Of a stretch of 64,000 nucleotides of DNA, positions 19,195 to 27,350 are shown in pieces (positions within the stretch are counted from its first letter, which is position 1; the number at the start of each line of letters is the position of its first letter). The DNA comes from Bacteroides zhangwenhongii. GTDB lineage: Bacteria; Bacteroidota; Bacteroidia; Bacteroidales; Bacteroidaceae. Both the position numbers and the translations under genes were made by a program. The stretch is taken from contig NZ_CP059856.1 of NCBI RefSeq assembly GCF_009193325.2, positions 372,001-436,000 of the forward strand, given 5' to 3'. The notes beneath the pieces were generated by a model. The model did no database searches and had not been told where the DNA came from. It saw only the letters and a program-made list of their open reading frames with translations.

Positions 19195-19358
19195 GCAAGT
19201 AAGTAAGTCAGAGCACTAATGAATTTTCAAGTTCAATTAAAAGTGTGACACTGCAGGTCTGTAGAATGATTATTGGCCGATAGATGCCATATGGAAGAGC
19301 ACCTCACATTCCGAAAGACTGCAGGCCTGCCTATTCTTCTTACAAATACTTATAGACT
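19195..19358 (+). ncRNA. Possible IS110 bridge-RNA region (remnant left end)
   Basis: The roughly 165-nt noncoding leader between the candidate promoter and the IS110 transposase start. In IS110-group elements the left noncoding end is transcribed into a bridge RNA that pairs with donor and target DNA. Two near-identical 11-mers, CTGCAGGTCTG (19251-19261) and CTGCAGGCCTG (19319-19329), lie 68 nt apart. Because the transposase is broken, any RNA would be a relic. RNA structure was not computed, so this is position-based inference only. Confidence 0.25.
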
Positions 19359-19528
19359 ATGACAAGAAATACGAAAACGATCAAGTCCCCTGATGGGAAC
19401 AAACTGGCAATTGTAAATCCAGATGCTGCTGGTATTGATATCGCTGACACAGAAATGCAAGTATGCGTTCCGGAAGGCCGAGATGGAGACAATAACCGTA
19501 GATTCGGTAGTTTCACCTGTGAGCTCAA
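19359..19528 (+). pseudogene. IS110-family transposase, 5' fragment
   Basis: The first 57 codons match the N-terminus of Bacteroides IS110 transposases: NPDAAGIDIADTEMQVCVPEG, then DNNRRFGSFTCELNS. The Asp in AAGIDIA corresponds to the first acidic residue of the RuvC-like DEDD site. After codon 57 the frame runs into an inverted repeat and unrelated DNA, so the remaining roughly 80% of the gene, including the Tnp20 serine domain, is lost. The frame stays open to 19874 by chance. Confidence 0.75.
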
Positions 19529-19612
19529 TAGTCGTCCCTTAAAAAGCATATTTCAGCGAAACATTCCGAGTGGAGATGCTTTCGCTGAAATATGCTTTTT
19601 AAGGGGCGACTA
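19529..19612. repeat. Near-perfect 33-bp inverted repeat with 18-nt loop interrupting the IS110 fragment
   Basis: Left arm 19529-19561 starts TAGTCGTCCCTTAAAAAGC. Right arm 19580-19612 ends GCTTTTTAAGGGGCGACTA. The arms pair over 33 bp with one mismatch (T versus C at arm position 7). The IS110 reading frame stops matching its family exactly at the left edge, so this is probably an insertion or breakpoint: either a very short MITE or the two collapsed ends of a second insertion sequence. Confidence 0.85.
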
Positions 19613-19818
19613 CTTAATGTATCTGAATGATTCGTTCCACTCTTCCCAAAATCAAGAATCCGGTTTTGCCCACCACGCGAAAGGGCAATCTCATCAATGC
19701 AGGCGTAAGCACCGATGTTTTACTCAAACAACAGCCATCATTTGTACAAAGAAACAATATCAAGATGTTCTGAGAGTTTCTGACGAATCGCGCCAACTAT
19801 TTTATTCAAGTTTTACAA
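19613..19818 (-). pseudogene. Decayed transposase fragment (ISAon1/ISL3-like)
   Basis: On the minus strand one frame reads RQKLSEHLDIVSLYK, stop, WLLFE, stop, NIGAYACIDEIALSRGG, then FGKSGTNHSD. The WLLF..NIG..CIDE.ALSRG pattern resembles the start of the DDE domain in Bacteroidetes ISAon1/ISL3-like transposases, where Asp of CIDE would be the first catalytic residue. In-frame stops and loss of both ends show that it is dead. The family call is from memory of the motif and is moderate at best. Confidence 0.4.
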
Positions 19819-19872
19819 ATATACCACATGGATTCTCCTCCTTCGAGAAAGAGGAGAATTCATGCGGTATAT
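19819..19872 (-). terminator. Long hairpin just after the GH88 stop, likely end of PUL 2 transcript
   Basis: ATATACC.CATG.ATTCTCCTC (19819-19840) pairs with 19851-19872 over 22 bp with two mismatches around a 10-nt loop. On the minus strand it begins two bases after the GH88 stop codon and is followed by TTTGTAAAACTTG. It is probably the transcription end of the PUL 2 operon, or a 3' stabilising stem, since the U-tract is weak. Confidence 0.6.
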
Positions 19873-19874
19873 GA

Positions 19875-21104
19875 CTACTTGCGAAACTTTGAATATCTGA
19901 TTAATGCTTCCAAGAAATAATAATCCGCATATATCAATGGAACATCTACTTCATTATTTCCAGGAAGATTGCCTACACTATGTTTTAAAAGAAAACCATG
20001 GTTTTCTTTTTCTTTCGCCCTATAATAATTATTACTTAGATTATTCAATATTCTTATACCCATATCATAATAAGTTTGTTTCTTATTTATATCTGAAACA
20101 TAGCCACACAATTCAAATAAAGCAGAAGCCACAATACAAGCCGCTGAAACATCGCGAGGAATCACTTTATAATCCGAGGAAACATATTCAAAATCAGGAT
20201 TAAAACCTTTTTCGCCAGCATTAAAATCCCAATATGGAATGCAATCATTAGGCAGATTCTTATGATTCAGAAAAAAATCGGCCATATTTATGGCTGTCTG
20301 CAGAAAACGCTCATCTTTGGTATATCTATAAACCATCGTAAACGAATAAATTCCCCATGCCTGCCCACGAGCCCATGTAGAACTATCAGCATAGCCTTGA
20401 GCAGTCTGCCTATGTAATATTTCCCCAGTGTCAGGAGCATAATTTACTACATGATAGGAACTAAAGTCTGATCGAATCTGATTTTTCATCGTTTTCTCAG
20501 CGTGACTTACCGCAATATCCCAATAAACAGAGTCATTTGTAGCCTGAGTTGCCCAGAACAGCAACTCCAAATTCATCATATTATCAATTATTACAGGATA
20601 CTCCCAAGTATTTTTCCTCCCAATCGACTTTCTTGCATTCCACGATTGAATACATCCCACATTATACGAGTATCGCTTGCATAAAGACTTGGCAGATTGA
20701 ACAAGTATGGGAATATATTTCGGATTAGCAGTCAAACGAAAACCATTACCATAACTGCAATACATCATAAATCCAACATCGTGATGACCAACGAAAAACT
20801 GAATATCTTTCAGACTATGAGTCCATTTCATTGCTTCATCTTTCCAACGATTGTTCTTTGTATACTCATACATATACCACAAAATGCCCGGCCAAAAACC
20901 GGATGTCCAGTCCTCAGCCGGTACACACCATAATTTATCTTGTTTCACCGTACGAGGAAAACAGGTTATATCCATAGCTTTCTTGAGCATAGCTTGATAT
21001 TGAATCTCTGCTAATTCAAAGTTCTTTTTTACAATATCCTGACTTTTAGCCTCCCATCCAATGGAAAAAAAAGCCAAAATTATAATTGCTAGTTTTATTT
21101 TCAT
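19875..21104 (-). CDS. GH88-family unsaturated uronyl hydrolase
   Basis: A 409-residue secreted protein with signal peptide MKIKLAIIILAFFSIGWEAKS. The (alpha/alpha)6 barrel signature of GH88 is clear: EDWTSGFWPGILWYMYE near residues 64-80, HHDVGFMMY (Asp about 109), VIIDNMMNLELLFWA (Asp about 174), GYADSSTWARGQAWGIYSF near residue 240, and VIPRDVSAACIVASALFEL. The two Asp residues correspond to the catalytic pair of unsaturated glucuronyl hydrolase (Asp88 and Asp149 in the Bacillus enzyme). It removes the 4,5-unsaturated uronic acid that lyases leave at the non-reducing end. It is last in PUL 2, 10 nt after the heparinase II/III-like lyase, which would supply its substrate. Confidence 0.93.
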   Translation of the reverse strand: MKIKLAIIILAFFSIGWEAKSQDIVKKNFELAEIQYQAMLKKAMDITCFPRTVKQDKLWCVPAEDWTSGFWPGILWYMYEYTKNNRWKDEAMKWTHSLKDIQFFVGHHDVGFMMYCSYGNGFRLTANPKYIPILVQSAKSLCKRYSYNVGCIQSWNARKSIGRKNTWEYPVIIDNMMNLELLFWATQATNDSVYWDIAVSHAEKTMKNQIRSDFSSYHVVNYAPDTGEILHRQTAQGYADSSTWARGQAWGIYSFTMVYRYTKDERFLQTAINMADFFLNHKNLPNDCIPYWDFNAGEKGFNPDFEYVSSDYKVIPRDVSAACIVASALFELCGYVSDINKKQTYYDMGIRILNNLSNNYYRAKEKENHGFLLKHSVGNLPGNNEVDVPLIYADYYFLEALIRYSKFRK

Positions 21105-21114
21105 TATTACACTC

Positions 21115-23532
21115 TTATTTTCGTTCGTTAAACAATGGAAACATCAAAGGCTGCACGTTTTTTTCTTCTTTTGCCTCCGAAATCACAACCCATTCTCCTG
21201 GCTCTAGTATAACTTCTTTTTTGAACGGCTTACGAATCAGCATCCTAGATTCTTTTTCTCCTGCATTAAATGCAATGATTGAATCACCGTTTTGTTGTAA
21301 GACAACATCTGTCAAGTCAGGGAAACGAAAAGCAAACATCTTATCTTGATAGTCTGAAGCACCCCATATTCCTACACTTACCAAATCTGCATACACTTTA
21401 CTTTGCCTAATAACTACGCCTTTACCAACTATATCAAGATTACCGATCAAAACTGATTGGAAACTGAATGCAGACAGATTATTCCTTTTATCTAATACTA
21501 CCTCAGCCGTTTCTTCGTCTGTAAAAATCCGTTGTCCCCAAATCATATATTCTGACCTAACATCTATATTTTCCGTACTAAACATTGGACTTACATTTTT
21601 ATACGGATATAAGAACGTAGCAAAAGACGCCGGAGTTTCCTGTTTTTTACGAAAACGTACAGTTGGGATAGCACGGTGTTCTATTGGATACCAGCCTAAT
21701 AAAGGCGTATCCTGCCCTTGAATTATTTCCGTTTGCAAATTCTCTTTATCTATTGCATATATACCTATTTGTACGCTATCATTTCGCACACTATGCACGT
21801 AATGACCATCAGAATTTAATGCAGCTGTCGGTGCATCAAGATGAAAATGTGCATCAAATACATGTTCTCCACTACCTTCGAGCTGGTCAATAATCAAAGC
21901 ATAATAAGGTTTAAGATACAAGACATTCCGAGTATGTGTCACTGTTGTGTCCCGATCATTCATCCATATTTGAGGCTGGTAACTTTTCTTCGGGTTATAT
22001 ACATTAGTCACATATCCGTCGGTATAACTGGAGGAAACGTAATCAAACAAAGGCGTCGTACAAAAAAGATTATCTACCGGAGAGAATTTTTCAGGTATCA
22101 CCTTCTTTCGGTATTGCCATTTTCCATCTACTATGATAGTATTGTGCGAAGGAGTATTAATTGAAAAACGCCTCCAGTCGGACTGATCATAAGGATATTT
22201 GCCCGGATCAAATAATAATGTTTTCCCCCACGCCTTCAATACTATCTGAAGTTTTTCCTGTTCGACATGACCAATTCCCTGCGGTCCCCCTCTGAAGAAT
22301 AAAAACATACCATTGTCCCTCCATCCACTTCTCATCATATAAAATCCCGCATAATTCAAAAATGTCGTACTAGGTAATTCCTCACCTTCTTTCCCATCCG
22401 ATACTACCCATGCCAATACCGGATCATAACCAATCTTCAACCCTTCTTTTGATATCTCTTTAATCTTTTTCAAACTTGAATCGTTAGTCCTCACATGGTC
22501 TCCCCATTGATCCATAAGTAAGACTGGCGCCCGATACATATCCAACAATCTGGATGTAAATGACTCCGGTAATCTGATATCATTTATTTTTGCAATATCA
22601 TACAATTGTTTATAGGTAGCTACCACCCCATAGTGATAACTAGGCGATAATTCGGCCTGCAACCCGTCAGGAGGCACAACTTTCTTTATTTCATCCACAT
22701 ACCTATTCATTGCGACTGTACGCCATTCTTCTGCTTTTGCAAATTCCTGAAATACACAACCCATGGTAAATAATGCCGCACACTCTGTCGTCACGTGATT
22801 TCCCGTACGCTCAAAATCCCTTAACAGTGTATTTTTAAGATGCTCTGCATGTTCATAAATCAACTTTAAATAAAGCGTATTGTCTTCTGCAGTAAATCGT
22901 GCAGAATTCCTAAAAGTCAAATATGTATTAAGCCATGTCCGTATTCTTATTGCTGTATCTAAAGTTCTCCAAATAGGTTTCACTGTCAAAGGATTATCTT
23001 TCGCAAAGTCATACATAAACCACCTCCACTTCTCCAGATACTTTTCGTTTCCTGTCTTTTTATATGCTACTACAAGTTTATTTAAAAAATTGATTCGCGA
23101 AACACAACTATAAGTCCATTCAACAGTATAATTGGGGTCACCGCTTTCCCTAGGATTAAATAGCCAGTCGAAATGTTCTCCCATATATACCCTTCCCTCT
23201 ACATAAGGTCGTTTCAAATTTATATCATCATAAATATAATGCATACAAACACTATCAGCTGCAATATCTGTTTCGTCTGATAGTCGCTCAGCTACAAATG
23301 GTTCCATGAACCATTTTCCACCACCAGCCAACCTTTTATATTGAAGCAAAAGAAATTTAGCTGCCGAATAGTCGCCTTTTTCCACACTGTTCCTCACATT
23401 CAGCATATCCGGGATATCAAGTCTGAGTGAACTAAAAAAGAGAGAATCGGAAGGCAACCAGTCATGACTATATATTTTGTATGGAAGACAAACTCCCATA
23501 CAAAATATTAGAACCAATACTTTATTCTTCAT
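21115..23532 (-). CDS. Heparinase II/III-family polysaccharide lyase
   Basis: An 805-residue secreted protein (signal near MKNKVLVLIFCMGVCLPY). The N-terminal alpha/alpha toroid has FDWLFNPRESGDPNYTVEWTY near residue 125 and GNHVTTECAALFTMG near residue 248, with a His-containing motif typical of this fold. The C-terminal beta-sandwich begins with FYMMRSGWRDNGMFLFFRGG and has GHVEQEKLQIVLKAWGKTLLF and SINTPSHNTIIVDGKW, which match the heparinase II/III-like domain. Members cleave uronic-acid polymers by beta-elimination (PL12, PL15, PL17, PL21, PL33 and others). The exact family is not assigned. It precedes GH88 by 10 nt and follows another lyase-fold gene by 2 nt, so the three act as a cascade. 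Confidence 0.88.
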   Translation of the reverse strand: MKNKVLVLIFCMGVCLPYKIYSHDWLPSDSLFFSSLRLDIPDMLNVRNSVEKGDYSAAKFLLLQYKRLAGGGKWFMEPFVAERLSDETDIAADSVCMHYIYDDINLKRPYVEGRVYMGEHFDWLFNPRESGDPNYTVEWTYSCVSRINFLNKLVVAYKKTGNEKYLEKWRWFMYDFAKDNPLTVKPIWRTLDTAIRIRTWLNTYLTFRNSARFTAEDNTLYLKLIYEHAEHLKNTLLRDFERTGNHVTTECAALFTMGCVFQEFAKAEEWRTVAMNRYVDEIKKVVPPDGLQAELSPSYHYGVVATYKQLYDIAKINDIRLPESFTSRLLDMYRAPVLLMDQWGDHVRTNDSSLKKIKEISKEGLKIGYDPVLAWVVSDGKEGEELPSTTFLNYAGFYMMRSGWRDNGMFLFFRGGPQGIGHVEQEKLQIVLKAWGKTLLFDPGKYPYDQSDWRRFSINTPSHNTIIVDGKWQYRKKVIPEKFSPVDNLFCTTPLFDYVSSSYTDGYVTNVYNPKKSYQPQIWMNDRDTTVTHTRNVLYLKPYYALIIDQLEGSGEHVFDAHFHLDAPTAALNSDGHYVHSVRNDSVQIGIYAIDKENLQTEIIQGQDTPLLGWYPIEHRAIPTVRFRKKQETPASFATFLYPYKNVSPMFSTENIDVRSEYMIWGQRIFTDEETAEVVLDKRNNLSAFSFQSVLIGNLDIVGKGVVIRQSKVYADLVSVGIWGASDYQDKMFAFRFPDLTDVVLQQNGDSIIAFNAGEKESRMLIRKPFKKEVILEPGEWVVISEAKEEKNVQPLMFPLFNERK

Positions 23533-23534
23533 TT

Positions 23535-24794
23535 TTACAAGTTAGGATATTTAGACATCTTACGATCGGTAACTCTCATTAATGTTGCAAACGTCCACCC
23601 ATGATGAGATACCCTGTTTCCTTTATAACCTCCCAAAACTGGTTGAAAACTACCGACAAATGATTTATACTCATCATCAAAATAGTCATTCATAGCCTCA
23701 TACAAATCAGTAGGAGCATCTTTACTCCTTACCTTATCTGTTGTAAAAGTCCAATGTGGCCATTCTGTGCGATTTAACTCATAATAAAGTAAGTAATCCA
23801 ATGCCTTTTTTAATGATTTTTCTCCTGACTGCCATGTAAACAAATTCGTTTCAATCGTATTATATGCTAATTGAGCAGACAATGTTATGGGCGTCAGCGC
23901 ATAATAAGTATACCATAACCCATTAGCTTCTCTTCTTGTTTCATTAGGCATTGCTCCATCAGCCGATATACATTTAGGAAGACGTGCCGGTATTCTATCC
24001 AGTTCTTCCTTAACTTTATCGTTCAATTCTAAAATATGATAAGCCATAGCAGTGGCAAAAAGTCCCCAATCTCCCCAATTATTAGATTTGGTTCTGATTA
24101 ATCGGAATGATTGTGGCAAAGCCACAGATTGTATCCACGTTTTGAAGGCTGTTTTTTCTGTAACAGCCCAAATATCTTGTCCCAGCAACAAATCTGCCGC
24201 AATCATCATCTGTGAAATCAAGTTTGCAGCAGTGAGTACCGTCCCTGTATCATTGCCATCTTTATCATTCTCTGTTATAGTTTTATTTATCGCAGCCCAT
24301 GCATTCAAAAAGTAAATAGCTTTATTTCCATATTTCTTATCACCGTTCAATGCATATGCTAAAGCATTGGCATATGCCGCATGGCTATCAAGAGCCAAAC
24401 CTTGCTTAGCATCAATATTCTCATCCTGTCCACCATAAAAAGCAGGAGTATGAAAATCTTCCACAGCCTCATGTTCTCTATCCTGATAAAAATCAGCTAA
24501 CTCGATAAGTTTATTATAAGCGCTTTTCCAAGGTTCTTCTTTTTTATTGATTTTTCCGGCAACAAATTCAATCTGAGCCTGTGTATGGAATCTAGGAAAT
24601 TGCGTACTTTGAGAAATTGGTATAATTAAGTCATTTTCACCCGGTTCCTCAGGCTCCTCCGGTTCCTCAGGTTTGGGTTCTTCAGCATTTGCATACTCTT
24701 CTATCACAGGAACTTTAAATTCAGCACAAGATTCAAAACTAAACGTTAACACTACGATGAGTAGTAGATTTATATAAAAATGTATTGTTTTCAT
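23535..24794 (-). CDS. Alginate-lyase-fold lipoprotein (PL5/PL38 type)
   Basis: A 419-residue lipoprotein with lipobox FESC (Cys about 22) and a Pro/Glu-rich linker (EEPKPEEPEEPEEPGEN) that would hold the enzyme off the membrane. The helical body has HTQAQIEFVAGKI near residue 70, NNWGDWGLFATAMAYHI near residue 240, NETRREANGLWYTYYALTP near residue 285 and VSHHGWTFATLMR at the end. This matches the alginate_lyase superfamily that includes PL5 and PL38. PL38 members from Bacteroides cleave glucuronan and alginate-type polymers. I infer an endo-lyase that starts degradation. The linker and anchor suggest the cell surface. Confidence 0.75.
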   Translation of the reverse strand: MKTIHFYINLLLIVVLTFSFESCAEFKVPVIEEYANAEEPKPEEPEEPEEPGENDLIIPISQSTQFPRFHTQAQIEFVAGKINKKEEPWKSAYNKLIELADFYQDREHEAVEDFHTPAFYGGQDENIDAKQGLALDSHAAYANALAYALNGDKKYGNKAIYFLNAWAAINKTITENDKDGNDTGTVLTAANLISQMMIAADLLLGQDIWAVTEKTAFKTWIQSVALPQSFRLIRTKSNNWGDWGLFATAMAYHILELNDKVKEELDRIPARLPKCISADGAMPNETRREANGLWYTYYALTPITLSAQLAYNTIETNLFTWQSGEKSLKKALDYLLYYELNRTEWPHWTFTTDKVRSKDAPTDLYEAMNDYFDDEYKSFVGSFQPVLGGYKGNRVSHHGWTFATLMRVTDRKMSKYPNL

Positions 24795-24802
24795 ATACAG
24801 TA

Positions 24803-27283
24803 TTATTTATAAGTTAAAAATGTAGTTGCTTTACAGCTTTTATTCACAGAAAAACGTATCCACCTTGCCTGGAAGCTATCTGGAAATTTAAAATTAAACG
24901 ATTTGCCTGCTTCCACCTTTATCTTTTTGTAAGTTATCCATTCTCCATGTCCGATAGGATTTACTTCTAAGGTAAATGTCACATCCGAATTGTGATTATG
25001 AGAAAGAACCAATTCTTTTTTATCATAGAAGCCTATTAAATAAGGATCAGAATATTCGTCTGCACTAACTTGTGCATTTTTCCATGGACCGCCATGTCCA
25101 ACAGGCTTTCCAAGTGTCCAAAGATCATCTATCGTTCCGGCCCATAGCATTGCCTTGCCATCCGATGAACATATGACATGGGGATTGTTTTGAACCTCAT
25201 ATGGATTCAATCCACTCATAACCAGTAATCCCCTGTATGATGCATAGTCATGAATACGAAAATTGTGAGAAGATATCGGACGTATCTTAGCAAATCCATC
25301 TGCATTCTCTGCCGGTAATTCAAAGAAGGTCCCCATACAGTTAAAAAGATCACGTTCGGTGGCTACCTCACGACAAATGCGCAAAGTTCCGGCATCAGTC
25401 AGTGGCTTATAAGCTTCATTGCCTAAAGGCAGACGCCAACGACGATTATTGTCATCAACAATGAGCACAGAGGATTCTTCGATTGAAATCACATTCTGAG
25501 GTATGGCAAAACGGGTACGGATAAAGTTTTCGGTTTTCACATCCACTTTTTTCTCTAAACTCATATTACCATCCAATTCGTAATATCCCGATTCTACAAA
25601 TTTATCTCCATGAAATGTTCCGGCCAACACACCTAATACCCGACGATTATCTCCCAAACCGTACAAAAGAGCTCCAGCAGATGTATTATCATTTATTACT
25701 GAAATTCCCTCAAAGCTATCATTATTCTCCATACTACGTTCATTCCCCGTATATGCAAATTCTAAGCTCAATATTACAGATTTATCAGGGGTGGCACGTA
25801 TCCACTCTCCCTTTTCCGAGTCTGTAAACTCTACAAAAACAGACTGTCCGGCAGGTACATTAACCGTCTTCAGTTTCTGCCATTGATTATTACCTTTTTC
25901 ATCTACTTCCAATAATATATTTACAGAAACTTTTCCCGAGTTTCGGAGCCATGCACATCTTTTCTCCCAACCTGCAAATAGAAAAGGCTCTGAAACTTCA
26001 CCACTCTTCACCAAATCATCAATCCATACTGCGCCTATTGCAGTTGTACTACCCAGTTTATCAGGTTTATCGACATCAGTAAACCAAAGATTAGAATTTG
26101 ATTGTCCGGGACCTTCAATATCTCCCTTCACCGTACGCTTATTTAGAAATTCCTTATGAGCAGAGTCATCACAACCAAAAACAAGTTTATCATTCCAACG
26201 TGTAAAATCTCCGATAACCTTCAAATAAGCCGACCGAGGACGTATACCTACCGTTTGATCCGCAGAAAATGTTTTTGGGAATCGCCAAAACATTCCATGC
26301 ATAGTCATCAAATAGTCAGGATTATCATTTGTCCCTACATTTCTTATTCTTGGCCATTCAGTATTCCAGCCATGCGCACCATCATAACTATTGCTTGCTT
26401 TTGGCAAACGGTAAAATGCCCATGTACCTTTATCTCTCACCCCAACCAATATGGAGCGGGAATCCCAGCCTGTCACCCAAATCGGATCTGCTTCCGGATT
26501 TGCACTACCATAAATACCTCCGGGGCCACTAACTTCAGTAAACTGATTACGACGAACCAACTTCCAATTCTCCCCATCCCATTCGCATAATCCTCCGGAA
26601 GTGAGATTAAAATCGGTTAATGCCCTTTCATCCGCCTCTCCGTTATTTGAATAAACCACTACTCCTTGCCCCGAATAGAACCCCTTTCCATGTGCTCCAG
26701 GCAATAATGGATTAGGTTTATTAGCTTTTGTATCATCTTCATGTGCATTCATCACATTTCCATCCACATATAAAGTTTTCACCGCCAAGGTATTTACATC
26801 GACTTCATAAAATCCTTCTTCCATTGTAGCAATATACAGTTTATTAGCCGGATCAGACAAATGACGGGCAATTCCCGTATAACGTCCCGGGTATTCAGTG
26901 AGAGGAATAACTCTTACATTGCGCTCTTTATCTATGGCATACGGACCTATGAATAACTGATTACTCTCTTTATGAATAAATCTGTTAGCAGGTGTACCAC
27001 CAATACTTTCCTCCCTCACTATTTGTTGTAAATCAGAAGTAATTTCATACAATTTATCTGAAGAGCCGTAAGGCAAATGAGGTCCATAAGTAATTACCCA
27101 TAAACGATCTGCCCAGTTTACAACAGCTCCCGTTCCACATTCACCCTCATTATTATAATAGGCTAAGTGAGGATAAATACCACTGAAACTAGAGTGTATC
27201 GGTTCATTCTGTTTACTGCTCTGACATCCAGTCAAGAGACAAACTATTAAAAATAAGTAACCTATTCGTTTCATATTATTCAT
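24803..27283 (-). CDS. Large lipoprotein with internal duplication, function unknown (PUL 2)
   Basis: I do not recognise the family. An 826-residue lipoprotein with lipobox LLTGC (Cys about 20). The N-terminal 400 residues look like a propeller: GAVVNWADRLWVITYGPH, NRFIHKESNQLFIGPYA, NKLYIATMEEGFYEVDV and GLCEWDGENWKLV. Two segments, residues about 428-498 and 748-822, resemble each other with the shared pattern FxGWxxKxxWLRN/LIGFYDKKELVLSHN followed by VxxxGxxxWxxxKxxxVxAGxSxxxxFxDSxxxxWIRxxxxKS. The protein therefore seems to be two propeller-plus-sandwich halves. It lies between SusD and the lyase genes, where a surface glycan-binding protein or a novel enzyme would be expected. Confidence 0.6.
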   Translation of the reverse strand: MNNMKRIGYLFLIVCLLTGCQSSKQNEPIHSSFSGIYPHLAYYNNEGECGTGAVVNWADRLWVITYGPHLPYGSSDKLYEITSDLQQIVREESIGGTPANRFIHKESNQLFIGPYAIDKERNVRVIPLTEYPGRYTGIARHLSDPANKLYIATMEEGFYEVDVNTLAVKTLYVDGNVMNAHEDDTKANKPNPLLPGAHGKGFYSGQGVVVYSNNGEADERALTDFNLTSGGLCEWDGENWKLVRRNQFTEVSGPGGIYGSANPEADPIWVTGWDSRSILVGVRDKGTWAFYRLPKASNSYDGAHGWNTEWPRIRNVGTNDNPDYLMTMHGMFWRFPKTFSADQTVGIRPRSAYLKVIGDFTRWNDKLVFGCDDSAHKEFLNKRTVKGDIEGPGQSNSNLWFTDVDKPDKLGSTTAIGAVWIDDLVKSGEVSEPFLFAGWEKRCAWLRNSGKVSVNILLEVDEKGNNQWQKLKTVNVPAGQSVFVEFTDSEKGEWIRATPDKSVILSLEFAYTGNERSMENNDSFEGISVINDNTSAGALLYGLGDNRRVLGVLAGTFHGDKFVESGYYELDGNMSLEKKVDVKTENFIRTRFAIPQNVISIEESSVLIVDDNNRRWRLPLGNEAYKPLTDAGTLRICREVATERDLFNCMGTFFELPAENADGFAKIRPISSHNFRIHDYASYRGLLVMSGLNPYEVQNNPHVICSSDGKAMLWAGTIDDLWTLGKPVGHGGPWKNAQVSADEYSDPYLIGFYDKKELVLSHNHNSDVTFTLEVNPIGHGEWITYKKIKVEAGKSFNFKFPDSFQARWIRFSVNKSCKATTFLTYK

Positions 27284-27350
27284 GTAACTTTAGTTGAGAA
27301 AAGTATCTTTTCTAAAACAAAGCATCTTTCCCCAAGAATTAGTTTATCTG

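Noticed and set aside
19359..19874. 171-residue open frame considered as an intact gene
   Set aside because: Only the first 57 codons match the IS110 family; the rest crosses an inverted repeat and a decayed transposase on the other strand.
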